A stretch of DNA of 64,000 nucleotides from Lolium rigidum (lineage: Eukaryota > Streptophyta > Magnoliopsida > Poales > Poaceae), in contig NC_061509.1 in NCBI RefSeq assembly GCF_022539505.1, forward strand, positions 206,174,254 through 206,238,253. The letters are read 5' to 3'. The position numbers and the translations under genes were made by a program. Shown here in pieces: positions 1-10,928 of this stretch (its first letter is position 1; each line of letters begins with the position of its first letter). The notes under the pieces are model-generated. The model searched no databases and was not told the origin of the DNA. It saw only the letters and a list, made by a program, of their open reading frames with translations.

Positions 1-250
1 GAGAAGTTTTAGTCAACGGATCTGACACGCTCAGAAACGTATGTATTTTGCAATTCATTTGCGTCTTAACGCATCACTCATTTTCCAAATGATTCGGCAT
101 TAAATATGTTTGGTCTTCTGGTGGAACCTTAATTCCGCGGTCTGAAATATGTCACTAATATTGTCATACACAATATAGCTTCAAAGTTATGACACTATCG
201 GAACTACACCAAGTTCTCAAAGAACTCTTCGACTTAAACATCCTCAGTCA
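1..250 (-). pseudogene. 3' part of a Copia (Angela/BARE-like) pol, RNase H region
   Basis: On the minus strand this reads as the degenerate end of a Copia polyprotein. It resembles the RNase H tail and the stretch about reaching the last codons (a phrase like 'DPLTK' is recognisable from the nucleotide text), with several stops and frame breaks. It is the continuation of the Copia body that resumes after the Helitron. When the Helitron is removed, a TEAEY-like motif on the right side runs into a KEAVW...F-like stretch on this side. The 3' LTR would lie left of the window. No functional product is expected. Confidence 0.6.
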
Positions 251-724
251 TCTATTATATATTAAAAGTACATTAAGGGCTAACCAGAAATTAGAGAATT
301 TTCTAGAAATTCCCACAAAAATCAGAAACATCTGGCCTTTAATTTTAACTTAATAGAATAGTACATCCGTTAGATCTAACTTCAAGTAAATTACCCACCA
401 ATACCATTGATAAACAAAACGTGTTTTCCTCTTATCCCTAATTATTCCGTGGCCGCCATCTATCTCTAAACAAAAAAACAAGGCCGCCGCCATCCTGTTT
501 GTGGTCTGAGGTTGGTCGCTCCTCAACCTCCATTGGACGGCCTCAGCGTGACCCTGCCTTCTTTGGGATCTCCGGCCGAGCGATTCAGTAGCATCGTCAA
601 GGTTAGTTCACTAACATACTTTCTTAATTGAAATCCACGTGCAGGAGTGGGCTATTTGGGGATCTGTACATTTGTTTTCCATAGTGATTGGCTCGATGTG
701 ACCTGCAGATTTCATACTGAGAAT

Positions 725-905
725 CAAGGAAAAAAACAGCGCGCTATAACAAAATAGCGTGGGTCTAAAAATACGCTATTAGCATGCTATAGCGTGCTAT
801 TAACGCGAATAGCGCGCTATAGCGCCGAAATAGCGTAGCGTCGGCTCTGCAAATATGCTATAGCGTGCTATTAGCGTTAGAATAGCGCGCTATTTTTTTT
901 CCATG
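725..905. mobile_element. hAT-type MITE, 181 bp
   Basis: The ends are inverted repeats beginning CAAGGAAAAAAA...AGCGCGCTAT on the left and the complement of CATGGAAAAAAAATAGCGCG on the right. They are flanked by the 8-bp target duplication CTGAGAAT (717-724 and 906-913), the length expected for hAT. The interior is built almost entirely of short inverted variants of a TAGCGCGCTA-like word, so the whole element can fold. There is no ORF. Confidence 0.85.
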
Positions 906-1282
906 CTGAGAATTGCTAATTTGTATACGGATCGAGCAAGATGCCACTACCTCTGACCTAGCTTAGTATGCATGCCAAACGGGCAAACAACTATTGGCAA
1001 CTGATGATGCGCGACGGCTAGACACGCTGTATGAGGACTAATTTCATCTTCGGCTGGGTGGGCTCTCAATGCTTCCGCTGTTCCAGGTTGAGTTAAATTA
1101 TTCGTATTAATTCAATAACATTATCAATCGTACTTCAGAATTCAACGTATGAATAGGCGGACGTTTTAGAAACTGCAATCGATATCGGCCCCGTGTGTAT
1201 GCGCTGCCGACATACATTACTACGACGACCATCGCGGTAAGGTTGAGCTGGATGCATGCTTCGTGAATTTATCAATGTATCT

Positions 1283-2110
1283 TTTTCATGTCCTGAGGGT
1301 CCTAACATCGTCATCTGTTTTTTTACAGGGAAGAATTGTTTCACAACTTTGGCGCTTGATTCTCTTCTATAGCTAAACTGATCCTTCCTATTTCGTCCCA
1401 AGCACACATATGTAAATGTTTGGTATTCTTTTTCTCGATCGTAAGCAAATCAAATTTCTGGTCGTGTATTTATAAATCTTAATCGACTGCATATAGGAAG
1501 AGTCATACCGGCCAGATGGTGATTAGTAGAAATATCACATGTTGCATTGTAAAGACAGAAATACTAACACGTACAGGAAATCTGAAAAGAGCGGTTTTAT
1601 AAAATGATTAGCGGTAGATATCAATTAAAGCAGCAACAAAAGAACTTTCTATGTACTCTTACATTTCTTCTGATTTTTCATGTTTTGACGGTTCTAACAC
1701 GTCATGTGCTTTTTGCAGGGAAGAATTATTTCAGAACATCGGGACTTGATTCTCTTCTGTAGCTAAATTGATCCTTCTTATTCAGTCCAAAGCACACATA
1801 TGGACATATCTGGTTTTTTTTTTCTTGAACTTAAGCAAATCAAATTTCCCGTGTCATATAGTTTCCTAATCTTAATTGGCTGGATATAAGAAGAGCCATA
1901 CCGGCCAGATGATAATTAGAAGATTTTTTTTTTTGCTGAACATGTTGCATTACTAGATTGATGGGTATTGTGAAGATGAAAATACTAACACGTATAGAAA
2001 TCTGAAAAGAGAAACTCCGCCGGTTTTATAAAATGATTGGCAGTAGATATCAAATAAAGCATCAATAGAAAGTAACTTTCTATGTACTCCTAGATTTCTG
2101 TAGATTTAAA
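1283..2110. repeat. two-copy imperfect tandem duplication (~0.4 kb unit)
   Basis: Unit 1 (about 1283-1675) and unit 2 (about 1676-2110) share long collinear blocks. These include a 'CAGGGAAGAATT' block, a 'CTTGATTCTCTTCT' block, 'AGCACACATATG' and 'CATACCGGCCAGATG'. They differ by substitutions and small insertions, such as a T-run in unit 2. It lies within Helitron 1. The first block is preceded by a T-rich tract and CAG, like a 3' splice site, so the unit could derive from a captured intron/exon edge; that is inference. Confidence 0.75.
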
Positions 2111-2446
2111 TCAGTAAGTACCCGGTGATTTGAGATCATGAATAAATGGTCGGTTATAGTTAACGGTATGAAATTTAATTCCATCTACTTATGTAACTGC
2201 GAATACAAACCAATCAAATGTTACATGCTTCATATGATTAGTATTCTCAAGTACCTTTACAATTCTATTGTTCATGCTATTTTTTTCTCTCCAACATATA
2301 ATATTTTTATTTAGTCCTAACCACATGAATATATTTTATGCATATTTCCTGATCCCAAGCAACTGCATACTAACCATAACCGGCGTAAACCAAAGAGTTA
2401 TAGAATATAGTATTACTTAGAAAGATAATATAGGTTATTCCCTGGG

Positions 2447-2837
2447 GGAGTGATGTTTTGGAACATGGGAGCATATGCTCCCTATATTTTGAAATGCATG
2501 TTACACATATTTTAAATTTCAAAAAAATTGAAACAAAAAATTTGCACGTACATCTTCATGTGCTACGCGCTCACAAAGTTGTTTCATAAAAAATGAACTT
2601 ATCATGTGACGTGTGTAAAAAAGACAAAATTCAGTGCTGAAAACAGTGCTTTTCACAGGATAAGTTTTCTCTTTTTTATATAGGCCACAAAAAATATTAT
2701 TTTTTCATGAAACTTGACGCATACACATATATTATGGAGATGTACATGTAGAATTTTTGTCAAAAATTTTCCACACTTCGAAATATGTTTTGTTGGTAGA
2801 GGGAGCATACGCACCCGGGAGCCGAATTGAATTTCCG
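2447..2837. mobile_element. Mutator-type MITE, ~391 bp
   Basis: It is flanked by the direct repeat ATTCCCTGGG (2437-2446 and 2838-2847), which fits the 9-10-bp duplication of Mutator-like elements. The ends share an approximately 36-bp imperfect inverted repeat, best conserved in the GCATATGCTCCC / GCGTATGCTCCC part. The interior is A/T-rich with no ORF. It sits inside Helitron 1. Confidence 0.7.
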
Positions 2838-4331
2838 ATTCCCTGGGTACATTGCCTTACCAGATATTAGAAAACAAAAAATTCAGGAAACATAATAATA
2901 TGACGTGCACCAAGATATTCAATTCAGTTTAAAAAAATGAAAAACATAATCAGAAGTAGTTAGAGGAACTTTCTAGCAGACATACACGGTGTGATAGAAA
3001 TATTATGTATGGCTGTGTTGACATGGTATTGTTGTGAGCTGCTAAATAATGTCAGATACACCTCAGCATGACTTCGGGGGTTCAAAGGCAGTACAAAATA
3101 CGAAGGACATATATGGTTGTAGACGTGATATTTTTATAATTAGAATAACAACATTAAGGATTTTGTTAAGTCTATTGATAAGTTCTTATTCTAACTATAT
3201 TATAAACTATCACAATGCCAAATGCAGTCTAACTATATGATCATAACTGTTTATACTTTATTCACAAAAAAATGTATTTTTCAGCTTGACCGACTCATAA
3301 ACAATTTCTTATAAAACATAAAAATATCAAATCAAGATGTAATGCATCTTTTGAGATCAATGAAACATATCTGAATCAAAGCCAAAAACAGTAATTATTG
3401 AGGCCATTTCCACCCAAAGGAAATAACCCAACATTGATAGATCATTTGCTATTATTGGCTCAGTGTGAGAATTTCGAGCATAAAACTACCCCGGTTTTGT
3501 ACTATCGACATATTAGTTCAAACATAATTGATTTCAACATCAGTACTTATATTTTTTTCTACAATGCATGAACTGAAATATATGCATGTGTTTGACTGGT
3601 CATTGCCCATTACTGACATCATGCATGATATTTGTAGCAGTATATTGATTACTACCTGAGAGTTCACCTTCATCACTAAAGACAATGCTGAGAGATAGCC
3701 TTCAGTACTAAAGACCAAGATTGCCACTACGTGGCTTCAAATGTATCTCTAGATTGCTAACTTATAATTCATCTTTTCATAAATGCATGTACTCCTAGAA
3801 TGTGTGCATTTATAATAAGAAATAGAATTTATATTATTAAATTAGTCATAATTTTTTCCTATTGTATTGTAATTTTATAAATATTGACCAATATATTTGT
3901 ATGAAAATAAATGGTCCAAGTTGCATGTTGAAGAAAATGCCCGTTGCTAAAATTATTTGTATTTCTGATTTCTGAAGGATGGAGTAATACATGGTCTTTA
4001 TGTACCTTTTGAGACGACCAAAGGTCACACATTGGTGTTAATCTTTCTTTTGAATTACAGGTGCACGTTCAATTATATGCATTGATAAAGTACGAGAAGT
4101 CATGTTGTAACATTTATAATATCTCACACTTTTCTTTGTAAATACACATTCTATATATTATTAATGATTTGTACCAGTGTATGCTTATTGATTGTTGTAC
4201 TCAGACATACATTTGTATGTTTATCTGTTTTTTTCCAAATAAAGACTCGATTATGTTTATAATTAAGGATACTATAGGTTTTTTCTCATCACACATCTAT
4301 AAGAACCCATTTTTAGAGACTTTTAGATCTT

Positions 4332-4351
4332 GCCCTCGCATTTGCGAGGGC
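4332..4351 (+). repeat. Helitron 1 3'-terminal hairpin
   Basis: GCCCTCGCA-TT-TGCGAGGGC is a perfect 9-bp stem with a 2-nt loop just before the terminal CTAG. This is the family hallmark thought to act as the terminator of rolling-circle transfer. Confidence 0.85.
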
Positions 4352-7240
4352 CACTGTGCTAGTTGTCAAAACAATGACATACTATGCCTTCGTTTGTAGA
4401 ACCCGTTACAATATTTAGAACTCTTCTAAATCTAGCATTGTGCTACCTTTTAAACAACACTTAGCCTAATTGAGATTTGAATTTCATTTTTATATGTGAC
4501 CAAACAAATATCGGTGCAACACCTTACAGCGATTTGTTTGTCATTACCCCATATAAAAATATATATGTATCCTTGGTTCTTCTAAAGCACACAGGGATAT
4601 TCTTACTGTTTGTCCAATGATCATCACATGAATCATTCTGGTATATGCTCCTAACTTTTTAGAGCATAAGACATCTGATTTTGTACATATTATTCGTGAT
4701 CAAAAATCACTCATGTGTTTTTACTCATCGAGTGTCAATTACACTCAAGTCTTGTTAAACCTTCGCATGAAAAGAACACCTTCTTAATATTTCTATATTG
4801 AACTACTTCAATATCCATTCTATGTACTTTGACTTAAACTTATTATGTGTTTTAATCTATCTTCATACATCTTGACACTAAATATGTTGCAGTCCATATC
4901 CTTTCATTAAAGTTAATTCTCAATGAAACCTTTTAATCAAGTATATAATTACATCATTTATAACCAACTATATGTCATCTACATAAAGTATTATAAATAT
5001 GTCTCAGCGCTCCCACTTAATTTCTTGCAAATGCAAGCCTCCTCATCGTCTCTGATGAAATCAAAAACTCTTTGACTATTTCATCTGGTGAAGATTCCAA
5101 CTCCGCGATACTCACTTCTTCCAATTGAAGTTCGTATACCTATCTAGTATTCCACGGACTAGCAAAACTCTTGGTTGTATCTTGCATACACCTTTAATAC
5201 ACACTTCTGATAAGTAATGTATTTTGCCATCCTACTATCATATCTCATAAAAGAAATATGTAGTGATTACTAGAATAATCCACATAGACTATAAGCATTG
5301 CTACGGAAGATCTAATCTTATCGTAGTCAACTCTTTGAACTTTGTCGTAAACAACTTTTCGACAAGTCGAGCTTCTTCAAGGATATTCCATCCAAGTCCA
5401 TCAATTTTTATAGATCCATTTACTTTCAAAAAATATTCATCTATCATGGATTTCATTGCGCATGGCTATTTTAACGAAGTCGGGGCCCATCATAACTTAT
5501 TTGTTTGTAGTTGGCTTATCATTGTTGAAAATCAATCCTTTGTCCACAAATCATTTATTTGATCACAAAGTAAACCATACCTACAAGGTTCAATAAGTAC
5601 TTCGATCTCCATGGCTAAAACACTTTGTAGTCATGGAAGCCATGATCGTCGTGGCTGCTTCCGGAATCAATTTTCAATGCTGCACTACTCTGATCATTAT
5701 GCTCAGGTTCATAAACCTTATCAAGTTCTATTGTCCTCCCACTCAAATACTTCGCTAGAAAACAATTTCTTGGAAATAAGAAAGTAACATTAACAAACAC
5801 TTTTGTATTTTACTTCATAGTGGAAAGAATTCCCAATCAATTCTTTGGGATAACCAGCAAAGACATTTATCCGATTTTGGTTGTAAATTCTTAGACCAAA
5901 TTTTAAAGAAAGGACTATTAGGGTTTATACCCATGCCATAACTAGTATGGTGTCATTTCAATGGATCATGATGATGCTCTATTGAGTGTAAAAGCGGTAG
6001 TCTCTAAAGCATAATCCACAAAAATATAATGGCATCATTAATATTTTATCTCATCATTAATCCAACAAGATTTGGATACATCTCTTGGATACTATATCAT
6101 CATTATGATACTCCAAAAAAATGTGAGTTGTAGAACAATTTCATGACTCTCTTAGATGTTCGCTAAAACTCGTAATTCAAATATTTCCACCATGATCCAA
6201 TCATAGATATTTGACTTTTCTATTACGATGATATCCACTTCATGCTGAAATTTATTTGAATCTATTCAAATGTTTCAAACTTCTTCTTTATCGAATATAT
6301 CCACATATATATACTCAATTCATTGTTGAAAGTTTTCATGAAGTAGAAGAATCTCCCGCACACAACTATGCCCAGTGAACCACATACATCATTATGCATG
6401 TTTCCACTAAGTTAGTTTCCCGTTCAACTCTTGGCCTATGAACGGTATTTCAATCATTACTTTTAGAAAAGATTTTGCAAGCGCCAAATGATTCAAAAAT
6501 CAAATGACTCCAAAAATCCATTTGCATGGAGTTCCTTCATGCGTTCCTTTCTAACATGACCTAAATGGCGGTTCCACAAATAAGTGGAATTCAAATCATT
6601 TGCCTTATGGCATTTTAGCGCCAGTGTTATGTATGTGTGTTTCACCATTAAGATTTATAATAACTTATCCATCGTACATAATGTCATAATTTGAACAACT
6701 TATTGTTTTCATTTGACTAGAGCATAATAACAATTATTAAGTTCTTTATTAAAAATTCTAAGGGCTAGATAGAATGTCAACGATCAACATAATAACACTT
6801 TATTTTTGTTCCAGATGTGCATTCCTATCATATTCCTTGTCAGTCACTTAGGCCATTGTATTCTTGTATTGCGTTGTTTTGTATGACACTTCATACCAAC
6901 CAATATGGTACAAATACCCAAGAATTTCATTGTGTGACCAAACGAGGAATACATCCATAACATGTATATCATTTATATACACCTGAGCTAGACTTTCTAG
7001 TCTTTTCTTTCTTTCTGCCAATAATCTTTTTGTAGTTTCTCTTTTAGCTTTCCTTATTATTCAGAAAAACACTTCAACATCAATAACTTCTAGGTTTGTT
7101 GGTCAAATACCAATAACTTTGAGGTTCTTACTTTGAAGTTGATCATCATATGACAAGTGTTCTGGATTTCACTATTAGTATCCTTGTAATATGATGAACA
7201 ATTTCACTCATAATTTTATCCATTGTATCATGATGACTTT

Positions 7241-8246
7241 CCGAGACCATGTCTGTACATGCTAGGCTCGTAAAGTTTAACCTCAGTATTCGCATGTGCA
7301 AATCTGACTTGCACCCGTTGCATACACTCGTAGAATCTATAACACCCGATCATCATGAGTTGCTTCGAAACGACGAGTCTTAGCAACGGTGCATACTAAG
7401 GACGATCACTTCATAGATATGCGAATATCTTTAGTGTCCAACTTAGTTGGAGGATTGGGACGCCGGGCGTCTTCAACCTTCGTACATTCCCATAAAACTT
7501 ATGAGTTTATGTAGTCTCACTAGATTATACTCTATCATCTTGCAATAAGGTCTTAGATATCACATATATCTTATACCTTGCTTATTTCTGAAAACTAAAT
7601 TTTCAGCTCCTTACTTTTTCAAACAGATTTGAACTTCAAGTTTCATGGAGACAAGATAACTTTAGGTACTAATTGAAACCACAACTCTTTGAATCAACAA
7701 TGTGAGATTTACTAAAAGTTTGCAATAGGACTTAATCAATTCTTGATTCTTTAACAATACGGTACCAATCCGTAAAGTTTCTTGTCAGACTTAACATTAT
7801 TTCTATCTCAATTACAAGACTAGCGCATGGTAGAAAACGGATGCCAATACTACAAAATTAATTCAAAATACTACTCAGACTATATTCATGATAATTAGTT
7901 CATGTTTTAATCTAATTACTAATGAACTCCCACTTAATACAACATCCCTCATAGTTGTTAAGTGGTACACGATCCTAATCCACTACACCAAAACCGATCA
8001 TCACGTGAGATGATGTAGCTTCAATGGTGAACATCAACATGTTGATCATATCATCCATATGACTCGTGTTCAACCTTTCGGATTCCTGTGTTCCGAGGCC
8101 ATGTCTGTACATGCTAGGCTCGTCAAGCAAACCCAAGTATTCCGCGTGTGCAACATGGCTTACACCCGTTGTATGTGAACGTTGAGTCTATCACATCCGA
8201 TCATCACGAGATGCTTCGAAACGACGAACAGTACAACGGTGCATAC
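7241..8246. repeat. duplicated ~155-bp block within the Copia leader
   Basis: 7241-7396 and 8094-8246 are direct copies. Both run from 'CATGTCTGTACATGCTAGGCTCGT' (split here as CATGTCTGTACATG + CTAGGCTCGT) to 'CAACGGTGCATAC', with 'GCTTCGAAACGACGA' in between. The copies are diverged by several percent and are separated by ~700 bp of leader. Confidence 0.75.
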
Positions 8247-8625
8247 GAGGGGAGAACACTTTATTATCTTGATATTAATGTGAGGGATCATCTTATAATG
8301 CTACCGTCGCGTTCTAAGCAAAATAAGATGCATAAAGGATTAACATCACATGCAATTCATATGTGATATGATATGGCCCTTTAGTCTTTGCGCCTTCGAT
8401 CTTCATCTCCAAAGCACGGACATGATCTCCATCATCAACGGGCATGATCTCCATCATTGTCGGCGTAGCGTCAAGGTCTCATGAACGCGGTCATGTAAAG
8501 TTAGCCCGAGCCGCTTCATCCCACCATGCCACAAAGATGCAAAGTACTCGAACTAAAGACAACAAAGCATCAACGCCCACAAAACAATTGTGTTCTACTC
8601 GTGCAACCAATCTATGCGGAGACAC

Positions 8626-8637
8626 GGCTCGATACCA
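8626..8637 (-). other. Copia primer binding site (tRNA-iMet type)
   Basis: The minus strand reads TGGTATCGAGCC directly after the LTR. It matches the initiator-Met tRNA 3' end apart from a missing 'A' in the usual TGGTATCAGAGCC. It fixes the orientation of the Copia element and the inner edge of its 5' LTR. Confidence 0.8.
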
Positions 8638-8641
8638 CCGA

Positions 8642-10426
8642 TGGGATTCGTAGCATAGAAAACAAAAATTTCCTACCGCGAGAACGCAATCCAAGCCAAG
8701 ATGCAATCTAGAAGTTGGGAGCAACGAGGGGATGAACGAGACTAACCCTTGAAGATTTCCAAAGCCTACAAGAGGAGGCTCTCGTTGCTGCGGTAGACAA
8801 TCACTTGCCGCTTTCAAAAGCGCGTAGAAGATCTTGACGGTGCCACTATCGGGCTGCACCTCCGTACTCGGTCACACGTACGGTGTTGATGAAGACGACG
8901 TCCTTCTCCCCGTTCCAGCGGGCAGCGGAAGTAGTAGATCCTCCTCGGAATCCCTAGCAGCACGACGGCGTGGTGGCGGTGGTGGTGGAGAACTCCGGCA
9001 GGGCTTCGCCTATGCGCTGCGGGAGTAGTATGTGGAGGAGGGGCGCTAGGGTTTGGGGAGAGAGAGGGGAGTAGGGCGCCGGCCATGGGCAGCCCTAGGT
9101 GGTGCGGCCAAGAGTGGCTGCCCCCTCCCTCTTCTCCTCATTATATAGGTGGAAATCCCCAAGAGTTGTAGTCCAAGTCTTCGAATAAGACCCCAACAAA
9201 AAAACCTCCCATAGGTGGGAAACCTACTCAAGGAGGGAGTCCTACCCAAGGTGGGACTCCCACCTTTCCTTTAGGTGGGGTGGCCGGCCACCTATTGTGG
9301 AGTCCACCTGGGACTCCTCCCTTCAGGGTTTGGCTGGCCATGCAAGGTGGAGTCCCTCCGGGACTCCACATTCCATGGTGATTTCTTCCGGACTTTTCTA
9401 GAACTTTCTAGAACCTGCCATAAATGCACCGGATCATTTCCAAAATTGGAATATGACTTCCTATATATGAACCTTATTCTCCGGACCATTCCGGACCTCC
9501 TCGTGATGTCCTGGATCCCATCCGAGACTCCGAACAAAACTTCGAACTCAATTCCATATTCCATATCTACTTAAACGACATCAAACCTTAAGTGTGTCAC
9601 CCTACGGGTTCGCGAACTATGCGTACATGGTTGAGACCTCTCTCGACCAATAACCAATAGCGGGATCCGGGAGATCCATAATGGCTCCCACATATTCAAC
9701 GATGACTTTAGTGATCGATCGAACCATTCACATACGATACCGATTCCCTTTGTCACGCGATATTTTACATGTCCGAGGTTTGATCATCGGTATCTCTATA
9801 CCTCGTTCAACCTCGTCTCCTGACAAGTACTCTTTACTCGTACCGTGGTATGTGGTCTCTTATGAACCATTCATATGCTTGCAAGCTAATTAGACGACAT
9901 TCCACCGAGAGGGCCCATAGTATATCTATCCGTCATCGGGATGGACAAATCCCACTGTTGATCCATATGCCTCAACTCATACTTTCCGGATACTTAATCC
10001 CACCTTTATAACCACCCATTTACGCAGTGGCGTTTGATGTAATCAAAGTAACCTTCCGGCATAAGTGATTTACATGATCTCATGGTCGAAAGGACTAGGT
10101 AACTATGTATCGAAAGCTTATAGCAAATAACTTAATGACGTGATCTTATGGTACGCTTAATTTGGGTGTGTCCATTACATCATTCATTAATGACATAACC
10201 TTGTTATTAATAACATCCAATGTTCATGATCACGAAACCATGATCATCTATTAATCAACAAGCTAGTTATACAAGAGGCTTTACTAGGGACTCCTTGTTG
10301 TTTACATAACACACATGTATCAATGTTTCGGTTAATACAATATAGCATGGTATGTAAACATTATCATAAACACAAAGATATATTATAATAACCATTTATT
10401 ATTGCCTCTCGGGCATATCTCCAACA
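8642..10426 (-). mobile_element. 5' LTR of the Angela/BARE-like Copia element
   Basis: The minus strand starts TGTTGGAGATATGCCCGAG and continues with the recognisable BARE-1/Angela/WIS LTR text ('AGGCAATAATAAATGG', 'CACTTAAGG', 'TCCGGAATGGTCCGG'). It ends next to a tRNA-iMet PBS. The length of about 1.79 kb fits the family. GC-rich tracts at 9030-9120 and 9240-9370 are part of the LTR. The element inserted into a Gypsy LTR; its partner 3' LTR is beyond the left edge. Confidence 0.85.
9141..9149 (-). promoter_or_regulatory. candidate TATA box of the Copia LTR
   Basis: The minus strand reads CTATATAATG about 1.28 kb into the LTR, the part where BARE-1 promoters lie. No experimental support is available here. 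Confidence 0.4.
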
Positions 10427-10928
10427 AATGGAACCATGTTATGTGTTGATATGGTGGAGGTTCCATTGCAAGGGTTCTATAAATCTAGGACTAATCACCA
10501 ATGTTGTCTAGTGATTCTAGCGTCGTACAATTCGCTTTAACCATAAGATATATAATAGATCTGGGGAAGTCAGCTGTATCTTTTTCCTCTTGCATATCAA
10601 CGGACTTGATGGAGCCTAGCTGGGTGTGTTGGGGATAACACTGCAGTAGGTTGGGAAATCCTTTAAAATCCCCATTCGTGTGGATGAGAGGCTCTATCGT
10701 CTATGAGGGATTGTCCATAGTACACCAGGGGTAAAGCCGTATGATAGGGAGATGTCTACCGGGGGTGTACGGATGGAGAAAAGGGTGGGTATGCAAGGTC
10801 ACGGAGAAGGCAGTGATTGGCTTGGATCTTACACCTGGCCCCACACCAAGGAAGTGTGGACAACAAACGCGTCTCAGTTGGTATCAAGGATAAGTTCTCT
10901 TATGGGAAAAGTAACGCACCAAGGGTAT
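10427..10928 (+). mobile_element. part of a Tekay/Del-type Gypsy LTR (left of the Athila insertion)
   Basis: This piece has no ORF. It joins collinearly with the sequence right of the Athila-type insertion, where the LTR ends in a tRNA-iMet PBS and is followed by a Tekay/Del-like gag. The Copia element at 1-10426 inserted into its left side, so the LTR start is not visible. The last five bases, GGTAT, are the target duplicated by the Athila-type element. Confidence 0.55.

Larger units (their letters stand above)
251..4362 (+). mobile_element. Helitron 1, non-autonomous, inserted in the Copia element
   Basis: The left end is A|TCTATTATATATTAAAAG, the usual TC start with an A/T-rich head. The right end is a perfect 9-bp-stem hairpin followed seven bases later by CTAG|T. 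Helitrons insert between A and T without duplicating the target, and both flanks fit. The two flanks join into one continuous degenerate Copia pol, which is strong support for the boundaries. No Rep/helicase ORF is visible, so it is non-autonomous. It holds a GC-rich exon-like block (about 478-600) ending in a GT donor-like site, a hAT MITE, a two-copy tandem duplication and a Mutator-type MITE. The remaining A/T-rich sequence shows no gene I can support. Confidence 0.8.
4363..8641 (-). pseudogene. Angela/BARE-like Copia internal region: leader and broken gag-pol
   Basis: Minus-strand reading gives a non-coding leader next to the PBS (about 7900-8625), then a pol that is shortened and full of stops. 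Landmarks are a GAG-pre-integrase-like stretch with 'RHLGHVRKERMKELHANGF' near 6513-6585, a reverse-transcriptase core ending in 'LYVDD' near 4975-4991, and a 'RRTKD' RNase H-side motif near 4580. Intact gag, protease and integrase cores were not found. The leader contains a duplicated ~155-bp block (7241-7396 and 8094-8246). The element is dead. Its pol continues at 1-250 beyond Helitron 1. Confidence 0.75.

Noticed and set aside
4363..10426. Possible autonomous, intact Copia element
   Set aside because: Pol is shortened and full of stops; only islands of GAG-pre-integrase and RT are recognisable.
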